From Lucifuga dentata (taxonomy: Eukaryota; Chordata; Actinopteri; Ophidiiformes; Bythitidae): a stretch of 64,000 bases of DNA. Position numbers and translations under genes: made by a program. Of this stretch, positions 23,001-34,491 are shown piece by piece. The stretch is taken from contig VXCM01000213.1 in NCBI GenBank assembly GCA_014773175.1, forward strand, positions 62,001 to 126,000, written 5' to 3'. The notes beneath the pieces were generated by a model. That model saw only the letters and a list, made by a program, of their open reading frames with translations. It was not told where the DNA came from and made no database searches. Each line of letters opens with the position of its first letter. The first letter of the stretch is position 1.

Positions 23001-25682
23001 GAAGAAGAAAGCAGCGTGGTAGAGAGTGCTGCTCTAACAGGAAGTCTCTCAGCTCATTTAGGATGTTCAAATCCCTACATGTACGATCAGTTCGAGCTGC
23101 AAACCACAGAACAGAAGATCCACCAGATAACGCTGCTGCAGGTACAAAATTGATGGATCTTTGCAATACCACAACATTGCTTTTAGATTATATGGTACAA
23201 GATAAAGGCAATAAGAGATTATGGGGGTAAATTATAAAAGTGCCAGATTTAGCGTGCGGATAACGGCAAATAGCATCATACAACCACATTACCTCATTCA
23301 TAAACACCTGTTACCAGCCTCTTTTAGCATTTGCCTTGAAAGAGGTGTTACTAAGGAATTTCCTTATTTACCTGATGGGGAAGTGATTCATAAAACACTC
23401 CATCACATACAAATGAGGGCCTAATTCAGTCTGGTGATAAAGTTCAGCGGTATGAAATCTGAATGATGTTTTAAGTTTAATTTGCTTCGCATGTGTTAGT
23501 GATCAATACATTTGATGTATACTGTAAGCCTACTCAGGTGATCAGCCAGTGTATTTAAATGATGAGTTTTGATCTGATCTCACACACATTTTACTTGGAT
23601 TCCGCCTCTTCCTCAACGGTCTTCTTTCACACAACATGCACACCATCCTCCGTTCCCCCGTGCACTGGGACTCCTGGTAGTGTCTGTATGCTGGTGCACC
23701 TTTTGTCCTTCTTCTCTTAAAATGCTGAGATCTAAAACAGAGAATTTAGGTTTCTCTTGCCAATTTAAAATGTCAATTTTGCTTTAATGAGAATAAGGCC
23801 TGGCTTTTAAACAAACTCAATAATGTGCTAATTATTACTATTTTTATTAATTTTATTATTTTCCATTTTTATTAATTTGAATCAATTTTTATTCATTTTT
23901 ATCTGAGACACTTCTTACAGCAGTGGGCCAATAAAATACCAGAGCGCTTCTTAACATAAGCTTTATGAATGAGCTTCAGTTGTCACGGTGCTAATTTAAC
24001 ATGATGTGATTTTTTTTTTGTTTGTTTATTAATTGCCCCCTGTATTTGTGACAGAATGTCAGTAAATGAAAATGTAAGAATAAATTAGAGACAGATGAAC
24101 ATTCTAATCATGTTTGATTTATTTCCAAATGCAGGAGGTGATCAATCAGATCAAGACAGCGTTCAACACTGAGTTTGAAGCCACTCACAAGCAGAAGGTG
24201 CAGGAACTCAACCGGGTGAAGAACAGGAACAAACGCATCAGGGAGATCATGGAGGAGCTGAGCATGAGCGAGACACTGTGGAAACCGAGTCTTGTGGACA
24301 GCGAGTGTCCAGAGAGAATGCTCACTGTGGACGACTCAGAGGTTACTCACCCCATGAAGCACATAAACAGTTTTAAATAGGGTGTAACTGTAACAGGGAA
24401 AGGTCAATGAACTAGATCTTACGCTTGATAGTTTGGATTTTTCACTGAAATATCAAAGAAGCTATGATGAATCTGTTTCACAGTTGCTCACACCATGTGC
24501 CTTTGTCCCTCTCTAGATAAAAGTAGAAAGGTATCTCACCCCTGAGCAGGAAAAGGAGGAGCAGAGAAAGGATTTGGAAGAGCAAAGACGCATGGCTACC
24601 AAGGTATGCCGCCATAATAAATCTGTTTTTGTTTTTCTGCCTCTTGTTTGTTGGTGTTTCCACATTCTTCACATTCTTCCAAACACAAATCCTGCAGCAA
24701 TGATTATTACTGACGACACTTAAACTATCTTTATTTGTTTACGTCTGTCTATTCCAGGGTGAAGATAACAGAGAAAAGGGTCTGGATGACATGATGGATG
24801 GAGTGCTTGAAGTGAAAAAAGAGAACATCTTAACAATGGTTTGGCCAAAATATCCAAATTATTATTTAACCAAGACTATTTTAATTTGCAATTGTTCCAA
24901 GCTATATATTGCAAGCAATTATGGAATGTAATTTACAAACATAGGAAAAAGAAAAATATCAATTTTTACACAACTGACCGTGAAGACAGCGATATCTCCC
25001 ACAAAGTCAAGAAGAGCAGGCTCATTGAAGCTGTTTAGAGAGAAATGCAGAGCAAATCCAGGTGTGACGCAGTATCCATGCTGGTACATTGAAATATTGA
25101 TAAGAATTGAACACTAATAATAGATCTTTTTATTTTATTTTATACAAAATAATGCAAGTCAAAGAGCAATGCAACCCTTCCCCTCCATCCATATGACTTA
25201 CACATTTGACATCTCACTGCAGCCAAAATACCATCCAGACAGGAAAAATTTTTCTTTGCCAGGCAATGTCACATTTATCAGACAAACCATTGTGAAGGGC
25301 ACAAAGCTCCTATTAAATTTACTCCACAGGAAATCCCCATGCCTGAGTTTGATTTGACCAAACCTGAGACTGAGTGGAGCGAGGATGAGAAAAAGGCCTA
25401 CAAAGAGTATGAAAAGAAAGCTGCCGAGCTGAGCGGAGAGCAGGGGAAATACAAAAAGGTAAAAGATGGATTTATAGTTTTGCTTTGCTGTGATGAAAAA
25501 TCAGATTTTCTCCTGTTTAATGTTGCAAATATACATGATATGTGTATAATTCCAGTTACTGGAAGGTGAAATGAAGAAACTGCAGGAATCCAACAAAGAG
25601 GCGACTGAGAAGTTTGATAAAACCTTGGCAAAGCTGGCGGAGAAGAAAATAAAATCTGAAATGGCTGTACACCAGGTGAGCC

Positions 25683-25749
<67 letters not shown>

Positions 25750-28700
25750 ACAATACATGCATACTCAAAAAACACAGACAGTTACAAATCACACAAACAG
25801 GCTCTGAATGGTGAAGCCTTTTGTATTTTGTGATGCTAACTTTGTGCTAAACAAATAAGACAAATGTCCAGGAGGTTTTAATGTGGATCATACTACCTCT
25901 TTGTCTCCTTTTCCTTCTTTTCATCAGACAAGCTAAACAGAATTATTTATTATAGAATGACACTTTCAGTAGGTGATACCTTTTATCTTGTTTTCTGATT
26001 TATTTTACAGGAAGAACTCAGGATTGCCTTTCTTGTTTACTCACTCCTCATAGAAGAAGAGATCAGAAACCAAGAGCTGGCACTCAGGCTCAAACTTGAA
26101 GAAAAGTTGGCGTACAGGGTAAGAAGACGACTTGACTCTCACACAGTCACGCTGAAAGAATTTAGAACTGCTAACTCCACATTCTGTTATTCATGTGATA
26201 CCTGAGTTGATGGAAATGATGTTCTTCCAAATTCTAGGATAATGTTTTTCTCATCTCAGGCATGTTTTGCAAGAGCTAACTTGTGCGGTGTGCTAATTTG
26301 CTCAGCTGTTTCCAGTATATGCTGCTCTCATCTTCTCAACATTTCTCTCTGTGACAGGATGAAACTCAAGAAGAACTTAAAAAATACAAGGACGATGTTG
26401 ATCTGTTTCACGAGACCTATGACAGTATTGTAGCTGAAGACAAAGTAAGGCTGGTGGTAAAATATTGAAATCATTTTGGCAGTAATTATGTTTGTGTCCA
26501 GACATAAATGTAACATCATCCTCATCTCCCTAGATTCTTGACAAAGATTTCAAAAAGGAATTCGTTGATGTACCAAACATTACTGTCGATCAACTGTATA
26601 AGCTATACAAGCGTAGACCCAGGTTTGTGACATTTTTGTCATCTTGCAGAAAATAAAAACTGTAATTAAAACAGCCCTGTTTAGTAAAAGCCGCCCTGAT
26701 ACCAGAGTGTTTTCTGCCTCAGGATTCAAAAGATGAGGACCCAGACGGACAGCCTCAGCCCTTTTAAAGAGCAGCGTCTGAGTGGTTCAATGGCGCCTGA
26801 TGGGTTCAGCAAAATGCTCAAGGCCATGGAGGAGTTAGATGCAGCAGAGAATATGCCAGAGGGCTTAAACCCGTCACTGTGGGAGAAATTTTGTCTCGTC
26901 CGCAGGGCAAAAGTAGAGAGTGAACAGCAGGTATAATGAGCCATTTCAAAATATGGACAAGTTAAAGAGAACATCAGAAGTGGACCACGAAAATGTCTAG
27001 AGGGTTAAAAGACATCTTAAATGCAGAGGAATTTCATTTTATAAAAATAATAAATTCGTATGCACACATATTTCATAGTCTTTTTAGAAATAATTTATTG
27101 CACTATATAAGATTTTGATTCTGTATTCACATTTTCCAAATATTCCTTTCAGTCCAAACAGCAATTGAGGTATTGTGTAAATACTTGTGGACTTATTATT
27201 GGACACATCCTTTGCAGGTGAAACTTAAAGCTTTGGCTCTTGCTGAGATGCAGGCGTTCCTGCAGAAAAGAATCAATGAGGATGAGACTGTTCAACAGGA
27301 AATTAAAAATCTCATTGATGAACTCGAAAGGTATGAGTGTGTTTAATTTATTCCTAAATACTTCTGTAATTGACGTAATTTGAATGGGTGAATGGTCCTT
27401 CAGTGGTTTTTTGTAATCTTGTCCCATTTCCAGTCTGCATAAGGAGAAAAACCGCTTCCTGTCAGACATCATGGTCCAGGTCCTGATCAAGCAAGGCCAG
27501 GTGGAGGTGCCTCCCACAGCCCTGACCTCTGACTACTCTGACTCCGTGCTTCACCACAGGAGTGTGGTGGAGGACCTCAACACAACCATCAGGGTCAGCT
27601 TATACCAACACTCAACTCCGAGAATCTGCAACCCTTACAGTGGTTATAAGAATTACATGTTCACTTTGAAAGTATTTGGGTATTGGTATGAGAAAATATA
27701 AGTACGACCTCAACAAACGTTATCATGTCTGCGTGATCAGATGCTTGGAAAGCAGAAGATAGCCATCATGGTGGATTGCAAGGACTTCCGTAAAGGCATC
27801 ATCCAGCAGGAGTGGGAAAACAAAAGGCTGAGGATGCAGATAGAGGACCTCAACATCAAGGCCAGAGACATCCAGACATTACACATGTCTGAGGAACAAC
27901 GGCAAGTGAGTGAAACCAAATTCAACAATCCAGGTACCTTTAATGCATTTTCGATACCATAGCCTCAGTAGAATAAACTTGTCTTTCACTAACTACGGCA
28001 CAAACTAAAATGATTTATTATGGCTGCATTCCATATACTGTACTCTAAGCATGTCAGGTATTGTGTTAGCTCACTAGCACATCTAAAAAAAACAGTCATC
28101 ATTAATGTTATTGGTTGTACCTGCTGCAACAAGTCAAAATGTCTGGTATCAGCACTAAATAACTTTCTCTGAGCTGTAATCGTGGTTATGGCTTTTCTAC
28201 AGTGAGTACCATCAATTGTGTACATGATTTTAACCATTTCCTCTCTATTTTAACGTGAAGTTTACCGTCCGGTTTAAGTGTCAGAAAATGACTCATCTCT
28301 TCTCTTTGTTTGGTGAAACTTTAACCCTGTTTGCACTTGCGGCTGCAGCTTATTCACCGATATAAATGCAGGTATTTTGCCTTTGGCAGCATCAAAAGCT
28401 TCGTGTGCAAAAAGATGTTGCCACCCCTGAGTACAGATGGATGATCTGACACACACACCCTATTCATTGCAGAGCCACACCCTACCTTTTTGCATCTTTT
28501 AAAACTGTAGGGGTGGGGACTGCTTAAAATATGTGCTTACACACTATTTGTAGTATAGAATTACAAATGAATTCTTTACAACACGGTCATGTGATGTAAA
28601 GAATTGTGATTTGAAATTGTTGGGAAACAGAAAAGCTGCATGTGTCAGGCAGTTTAATTAAAACAGCACGTTACAAAGTTTCTCTTTGGGCTGCATTCCT

Positions 28701-30496
28701 TTAACGAACTGTGACACATAAATCAGAAGGCTTTTGGTGAGTTGAAATATGAAAATACAGGCAGTTGATTGATCGATGGAAAAAAAAATCTTATGGTCAA
28801 ATGAGTCATCCATCATCTTTTTTTTCAACAAGCAAGTCAGTGTGGAAGACATGAAACATACTTCCAGGTCCATGCTTGTTTCCCCTGGCAGCAGATTCAT
28901 GTTTCTCTGTTATGGTGTGGCACGCACTTTCCTGTCATTGTTTAGGTCCTCATAACAGTAAGAAAGAAAAACTCCAATAAAAATAAATCCATCCTAGTGA
29001 GCCATTTGTCCTGTCTGCAGTGGGACCTTCCACCTTTAGTCAGAAAGTTGTTTCTGATGCAATACCTCAGACAGCTTTTCACCCCCATAACTAAATAATG
29101 GTGGAGTTATTCAACAGTGATGTCACCTCCCTCTAGAAAAGCTATTTTAAGGTGCACTAAAGCTGTTCTGGTGGCTCATGGGGGCCTTGCACTGTTAAGA
29201 CATTTTATTTTGCTGTTGTCATCATTTTATCAGTTGTGTGAGAAAACTTGGCAACACTAACTGACTTACTGGAAGAATCTGCCCTTTATTCAACAGTGCG
29301 CTCCAGCACATGGCCTTCACCTGGGATTTTACAGAAAAACAGTCAAAGCACAGATGATATATAGCAGAAATTTCAACATAAAAGATCAGAGAATATATAA
29401 TCAGTATTAACATATTGAAAACCTATAAAATATTGGCAAAATTTGAACAAAGTTTAGAGACATTTGTAAATATTAAAAACCTGATAAACAACCACAAGAA
29501 CTATTACATTAAATATTAAAAAAACCTCCACTGCTAAAGTCTGATTTATTTATATAAACTGCAAGTTCCTGAGATTATAAATCCAGAAAGCACATTTACA
29601 TTTCCTAAGAAAAATAATATTACCGCCTCAGTCCAATACCAATAAATGTGAAAAAACCCTTTTGAAAGAACCGCTGTGATTAGAGATCCTGTGATGAGTG
29701 GGCAACTAATCATATAAATCACTTTTTTCTTCTATATGCAATTTAACATATCTACTCATACCATTTTATTACTTATCTGACAATATTAACATACAAGTCA
29801 GCTCTTGCCCTTCTTTTCAGCATCTCAGTGAGACTAATTGTGCCGGTCGCATTTCCAACCAAATTACCACTTTGGAGAAAACCATAGATTTGCAGGAAAA
29901 GGTAAGAAATAACATCATCATATGATTTTATCAGTCAGCTCTGTGTTGTCTATTTAATTTCTATATTAGACTGATCATGCTCTGTTTTCAGACTCATCTT
30001 AAGAGCGTGGACCATCACATGAAAAAGATTTCACAGCTTAACAAGCAGGCAGCACGAAAAGTTGAAAAGAATGCAGTTTTGGACCAGCAGTTAGCTAGTA
30101 TGGAAGTGACTGTGGCTGAGAGGAGACACATCTATGAAGCAACAGGTAATAAAACAGTGATTTTAAGGCTCTAATAAAACACATTCCAGAGTTTTTTCGT
30201 CTGACAATGGTTGGATTATTTTGTCCATCACAAGTTGAGTTGGATAAACAGGATAAATCCTACTGTTTGTTTGGATTCTCTTCTGTTCTGACTCATTAAA
30301 TGCTTGTGGTTTTAATTTAGCTGTAGAGGAGAATCAGGCAGCACAAAGAGAGGAGCGTTACCAGGAAATCATACAGAGGAGGAAGCTCGAGGATTTGGCC
30401 AGAGTTCAGGCGGAGGACCTGGCTCTCCTGTGGGCAGAAGTGGAGCGTCTAAGGATGAAAAACTTTCCAGCACTTGATCAGCTGAAGCACAACTAA
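14039..30496 (+). CDS. cfap43: cilia- and flagella-associated protein 43
   Basis: A 38-exon model totals 4941 nt and gives 1646 residues (human CFAP43 is about 1665). Codon phase agrees at every junction and the model ends at TAA 30494-30496. CFAP43 works with CFAP44 in the complex that tethers the inner dynein arm I1/f motor domain to axonemal doublet microtubules. Loss causes sperm flagellar defects and hydrocephalus in mammals. Residues 1 to about 690 form WD-repeat propellers, visible as blades such as SLALSYDGPYLACCSSLPDH, LVFNPMNGLQMCALG and TVSFSADGQTLLTAGFSDG. The rest is mostly long coiled coil. Intron 11 uses a GC donor. An X-box lies upstream. All introns are otherwise ordinary, although several hold TTAA-bounded elements and one assembly duplication (intron 13). 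Confidence 0.95.
17872..18553 (+). mobile_element. TTAA-bounded inverted-repeat element (copy B)
   Basis: It starts TTAAAGGACCATACT and ends AGTATGGTCC-like TATGGTCCTTTAA, with TTAA at both ends. The subterminal regions are also inverted repeats (ATTCAATTTTCATACATGTAAG... against ...GAAAATTGAATATATTAGG). It has no ORF. True length is about 615 bp, because 67 bases are an assembly duplication around the N at 17974. It lies in cfap43 intron 13. Confidence 0.85.
17908..18040. other. assembly join: 66-bp exact duplication around N 17974
   Basis: Bases 17908-17973 and 17975-18040 are identical and separated by one N. Other copies of the same element have this segment once. This looks like two contigs whose overlap was not merged. 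Confidence 0.85.
18560..18673 (+). mobile_element. partial TTAA-bounded element (copy C)
   Basis: The right terminus only (GTATTTATTGGGCTTAAACA through ACTAGTATGGTCCTTTAA), directly after copy B. It ends 37 bp upstream of cfap43 exon 14, close to the branch point and pyrimidine region. Confidence 0.7.
19498..20219 (+). other. cfap43: cfap43 intron 16
   Basis: AT-rich, with no exon or repeat recognised. It contains a short inverted motif near 19534-19562 (ACTAGAGGGAA against TTCCCTCACTAGTG). Confidence 0.6.
23142..24134 (+). other. cfap43: cfap43 intron 23
   Basis: No exon seen. The middle (about 23220-23990) has GC-richer patches and a CTCATTCATAAACA/TTTATGAATGAG inverted pair (about 23296 and 23962), which may mark an old transposon. 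The family was not recognised. Confidence 0.4.
25684..25752. repeat. (CA)n microsatellite beside cfap43 exon 28
   Basis: About 31 CA units start only 8 bp after the exon 28 donor (CAG/GTGAGCC), so the repeat lies within the immediate 5' splice-site neighbourhood. Confidence 0.95.
27906..29820 (+). other. cfap43: cfap43 intron 35, the longest in the gene
   Basis: About 1.9 kb without a supported exon. A minus-strand frame near 27989-28237 reads MVKIMYTIDGTHCRKA, which recalls the A-I-D-G-T-H block of Harbinger transposases, but nothing else supports this. The rest is AT-rich. Confidence 0.5.
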
Positions 30497-30649
30497 AAAA
30501 AAAAAAAAAAANAAAAAAAAAAAAAAAAAGACTTCTCTTCACCATTTAACTGTTTAATTTACATTTACATACTCTTAGCAAGTAGAAAGACGGTTTTCAA
30601 CATGAAATTTACAACTTCAGATTGGAAGAGCAACTGAAAAGCAGCATCA

Positions 30650-30655
30650 AATAAA
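30650..30655 (+). terminator. cfap43: polyadenylation signal of cfap43
   Basis: AATAAA 154 bp after the cfap43 stop codon. It lies about 100 bp from the stop codon of the convergent sfr1 gene. Confidence 0.6.
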
Positions 30656-30754
30656 AGTAGATGACTACAGCACATGTGAAATGACTCAGTTCCTGTATTA
30701 TTTCTCTAGACAGATGATACAAATAATGAATGTGTTTGATAGTAAAGCACATTT

Positions 30755-32032
30755 TTAGGTAGTGAAGTCCTCCTCTGTGTGGTCAAAGTGCAGTATGCTG
30801 TCATCCAGGTCAAAGAGGTGAATGAGCTCTGACAGGCTGGCTTTTCGTCCGTCTACGGGGAGATCTGACTGAAGTTCATACAGTGCAGCCTGAGCACAAC
30901 TCCTCCACTTTTCTATCAACATTTGGAGCTGTGTTAAATCATTCTAGGGGGAGAGAGGGAGACGGAGTGGGTAGTAAAAAANAAAAAAAAAAAAAACAAA
31001 AACAAAAAAAAAACATCTTTTATAGTCCAGTTAAAGGGAGACTCCACTGATTTTTAAACATAAAATAGTTTATTGGTAATGGGGAGCATTATGTAGCATG
31101 TGAAAACAATTTTTGTAGGTTAAAAAAGGCATTGTGAAAAGTAAATGTGACCTCTATGACATCACAAGGGTTACTTCCTGTTGCTTCTGAAGACTACAAA
31201 CCTAAAGCCACTCCTACATTTTCTTTAATAGCAAATTCATTCCCTGCAACTTCCAGAAGTGAGATTAGTTTTCAAGAATTGGTCTTTAACCCTTGTGATG
31301 TCATAACGGTTTTTCTGACTTTTCACAGCGCCCTTTACATAAAGCCTTTCTACAGTTTTCACATGCTGGATAGTGTTCCCTGTGGCCAGTAAACTGAATT
31401 TGATGTGTAAAATTGGTAGAATCCCCTTCTTTAAAAAAAGAAAATCATCTTGCTTTTATAGAGATAAACATAGATACCTTGCTTCTGTACATTTTGACCA
31501 TCTTTAGTCTACGCAGAGTCTCTGTCTTGTCTTTAACATCTTTTCTGAGTTGGTCTCGTTGCTGTAAAAGGTTTGTTGGAGGAGGATCAGCTGATTCAGG
31601 AAAGGGTCCAGGAACCTTTTCACTCCCTGATCCCGCTCCATTTCTGTTTACGTCAACACTCGGCATGTCTTGTGAAGGGTTATTAACCGTCTCCCTGGAA
31701 TCTCCTGGAACTTGTCGGCCATCCTCCTCCTCATCATCATCAACACAGAGGCGTTTGGCCACATAGAACTGGGGAGAAGTGAAGGAACGTCTGGATCTCT
31801 TCAGCCTCTGTTTCAGAGAGGCACTTAGGTTTTTATGGTACTAAGGAGAAGTTAAACTGTCAATGACATGACGCACAAGTGGACTGTCTAAAATAGATAA
31901 GATGCTTACCGTTTCCACTTTGGACTCACAGGGGGTTGAGTCCACTAAATCCCCCGGGGTGGAAAACACGGACTTTAATTTAACCGTTTTAGGAGTGCTC
32001 TCCATTTGTGTTATCTCTTTTTCTTGTAACAT
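30755..32032 (-). CDS. sfr1: Swi5-dependent recombination DNA repair protein 1 homologue
   Basis: Three coding exons in transcription order, 32032-31910, 31840-31478 and 30943-30755, total 675 nt and give 224 residues (human SFR1 is about 245). SFR1 pairs with SWI5 and stabilises RAD51 presynaptic filaments during homologous recombination in the nucleus. The N-terminal half is low-complexity and basic with S/T-P sites (STPGDLVDSTP) and RLKRSRRSFTSPQFYVAKRLC, the conserved block before an acidic stretch (DDDEEEDG). The C-terminal part holds a coiled coil (LLQQRDQLRKDVKDKTETLR), the W-containing helix (LIEKWRSCAQAALYEL) and the conserved end SLSELIHLFDLDDSILHFD. A second Met at codon 10 (MESTP) is an alternative start. 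The gene lies tail-to-tail with cfap43. Confidence 0.9.
31031..31434. mobile_element. palindromic inverted-repeat element in sfr1 intron 2
   Basis: It starts TTAAAGGGAGACTCCAC and ends GGTAGAATCCCCTTCTTTAA, which are imperfect inverted repeats. Internally ATGACATCACAAGGGTTA (about 31155) faces its exact complement TAACCCTTGTGATGTCAT (about 31286). It is non-coding and differs from the main TTAA family in its interior. Confidence 0.7.
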
Positions 32033-33885
32033 ACAACAGCCTTAACATAGCTATGTCAGCTTCGCTTCAGAAAACAAACTCCGCAAAATTTACGTGAAAA
32101 CTTCATCAAACGTGTTCGTTAATATCGCCACATTTATATTTATTAATGATTAACCTTCAAATTTCAAACTAAACGCTTAGAAACCGAGCAGTGAACGCAA
32201 CACGAGATCATTTTTCTACTTTCTTCCTGTTTTCAGCTCAAGAAAACCTCCAAAATCAGTGATTGGACGGAATGTCACATGACCTACCTACCGAAGAGGA
32301 TCATGGGAATTGCAGTGGTAAGTTAAATAACTCGGCGCGATATTTGGATGTCTGACGTTAATAAATTGACCCCAACTACAAAGCCATACATCTCGAAAAT
32401 GGGCGTATCCTTCCACTATATTGAATAGTCGCAGTAATACTGTATGTAAGCACAGAAAATAGTCCCAATATTCAACATTTGCAAGAATAGAAACAATGAA
32501 AATATAATAAATATCAATAAATAAACAAATACATGTACTCACTAAATTATTCTAAGTAAAAATAAAGCTAATATTAAAAGACAATTTTATAACTTAAAAT
32601 TTATGTATAATTTGTCACTGCTACATCAGGGTTCCTTTTTTGATGAAATTACTCGGACACTGTTATGGAACGGTTGCCATGGACTTATCAGACCAATGTT
32701 GAAGTCTGTTTTCTTGGTTACCAGCTCCTCTTCTTGAAATCGAGTCATATTGTGATTCACCACTTCTCAACAAAGGTGATTCATCTGTTTGTTTTTTTTT
32801 AAACACCAAAAAAGAAAACATGTAGACTGAGTTTAAAATGCCCCTTTCAGTTTATTTTGAGGTGATGTGCGGAGTCATTTTTAATTATCTTTCTGTAACC
32901 TTGAGGATAACTGAAACGTTACCCTGCCTGAACTTGAACAACTTGGCTGGCTGATATTTCACACCCCAGGGAATGGGGATTTTAACATTTTATGAATCTC
33001 AAGAGGCTAAGAGTTGAGGATAATTACTATGGTATGAGTCAGGACCTATTTTCTTTCTTTTCTCTCTCTCTCTCTCTCTTGAATAGTTGACATGAAATAC
33101 TACACCTTGCTCGTGCAATAAATATAACCTTAGTAATGTCTGGGCCAATAAGATTTGTGATGGGACACATGGGGTGACTGCCAATTTTTTTTTTTTTTTT
33201 TTATCAAACAGTGGGCATTCAAAAATAATTTACAGCCTCATATCATGTCTGTGCAGCCTAGTAATTCCTCTCATATGGGTCAGCAGTGATGCATCACTAC
33301 TCCCATGTCCAGGAGGCTGGTGACCTCCAAGTGCTGCATGGCTGAGATCCCGTAGCTGAAGCATTTAACTACATGTGGTGTGGAAAAGGTAATGTGATTA
33401 CTCTCCATTCAGCTTCAAACACAGCCATTTCTTAATTTAACTTTCCCCCCTTTTCTCAGGAACAGGAAGCGGTCATACAACGGGGATGAGTTGTTCACTC
33501 ACCACCTTTTTAAAAAATGTATAAATTACTAATATTTTAGCCAAAGATCGTTAGGCTGTGTGTTGCATTGTTTTCATAGTGATTCATATTTAAAAAAAAA
33601 AAAAAAAAANTAAAAAAAAAAAAAAAAAAGGAACCAAGATCTGTGTCTGGACAGAACACGGAACAAATTAAACATCAGTTTCAGCTGGGTGCAACCTGAA
33701 TACTTCTGATGACAAGCAGCTGCAGACAGAAGACAAACATGGATAACAGATGCCTTTAAGATAAGCTAAAAAAAAAGATCATTCTTAAAAGATGACCTCA
33801 TCACGATTCACCATATCGAATTTTACCAGCACTATTATGGTTTTGATTCTGCTGCATTGCATGACCGCAAGTAAGAGATTAAGCA

Positions 33886-34007
33886 TTAAAGGACCATACC
33901 GGCGATCATGCCTGTTTGAGCCCAATATATACAATCTGCATACATGTTATGTTAGTGACATATATATTTGTGCTCAAACAGGCAGGATCGCTGGTATGGT
34001 CCTTTAA
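33886..34007. mobile_element. minimal palindromic TTAA-bounded element (copy D)
   Basis: A 122-bp copy that is almost wholly terminal inverted repeat. The left end TTAAAGGACCATACCGGCGA and right end TCGCTGGTATGGTCCTTTAA match over about 37 bp with few mismatches, and TTAA lies at both outer edges. No interior sequence is left. Confidence 0.85.
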
Positions 34008-34055
34008 ACTTCTGTTTATTAAAGTCAGTCTAAATGTATTTACTGGTTTGAAAGT

Positions 34056-34090
34056 GAGTGTGTGTGTGTGTGTGTGTGTGTGGGGGGGGG
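34056..34090. repeat. (GT)n followed by G run
   Basis: About 13 GT units, then a run of nine G. Confidence 0.9.
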
Positions 34091-34335
34091 CTTTTCCACT
34101 CTTATGTCATTTAATGTTATTCAGTAATCATCTCATCACCAACTAATGAGCTGAGAAAACAGTCCTGGTCCTGAGACGTCTATTTTCAGCTCGACATAGT
34201 TTCAATTTCCATCAAAATGGCAACAGCTCACTTTGTGCAGTCCCATTTGAATGAACTCATAACTGTTTGCACCTCACCTCTTGTGTGTTGAGGAATGGGA
34301 AGCAAAGGAAGAGGCATCGAGTGCTAAAGGGTCAG

Positions 34336-34491
34336 GATATATACCAACATGTAGCGCTGCTTCTGCTGCCCTCTGCCCCACTGTGAAATCAGAGCTCTGA
34401 GGGGACCAGACTCGACCCCCGAGTCACCCAGATCCCATCCCACATCACTTTCAAGTGTGGTGCCTGTCTGGAGCCTGCTGGAGGAGACGTG
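34336..34491 (+). promoter_or_regulatory. col17a1: candidate upstream promoter and 5' exon of col17a1
   Basis: A TATATA-containing stretch (GGATATATACC, about 34335) is followed about 150 bp later by a good donor (GGAGGAGAC/GTGAGTACC) in GC-richer sequence. It could be a non-coding first exon, but it lies about 5 kb from the first coding exon and there is no transcript evidence. Confidence 0.25.

Larger units (their letters stand above)
20779..30496 (+). other. cfap43: cfap43 exons 18-38 (coiled-coil half)
   Basis: Exon coordinates: 20779-20865, 21527-21604, 21894-22019, 22098-22202, 22314-22430, 22959-23141, 24135-24341, 24517-24603, 24758-24838, 25330-25458, 25556-25675, 26011-26118, 26358-26444, 26534-26622, 26723-26930, 27218-27330, 27434-27593, 27741-27905, 29821-29901, 29992-30145, 30321-30496. 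These encode residues 761-1646, dominated by E, K, R, Q and L in heptad-like order with an acidic EEEEEE-type stretch in exon 23. Most introns here are phase 0. Exon 26 has a weak donor (ATG/GTTTGG). Confidence 0.9.
32033..34335. other. sfr1 promoter side and intergenic DNA
   Basis: The first 250 bp upstream of sfr1 contain GTGATTGGACGG (an inverted CCAAT box, about 32260), a plausible sfr1 promoter. Beyond it I see homopolymers, a CT-rich run at about 33053-33079, a poly-A join at N 33610, the short element at 33886-34007 and a GT repeat at 34056-34090. No coding exon is supported. Confidence 0.5.

Noticed and set aside
27989..28237. Minus-strand frame with IDGTH, resembling a Harbinger transposase block
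   Set aside because: Only five residues resemble the motif, no other catalytic block follows, and the frame lies wholly inside a cfap43 intron without flanking inverted repeats.
32660..32720. Possible X-box (GGTTGCCATGGAC) upstream of sfr1
   Set aside because: The first half fits but the second half lacks the RRNRAC end, and no ciliary gene starts here.
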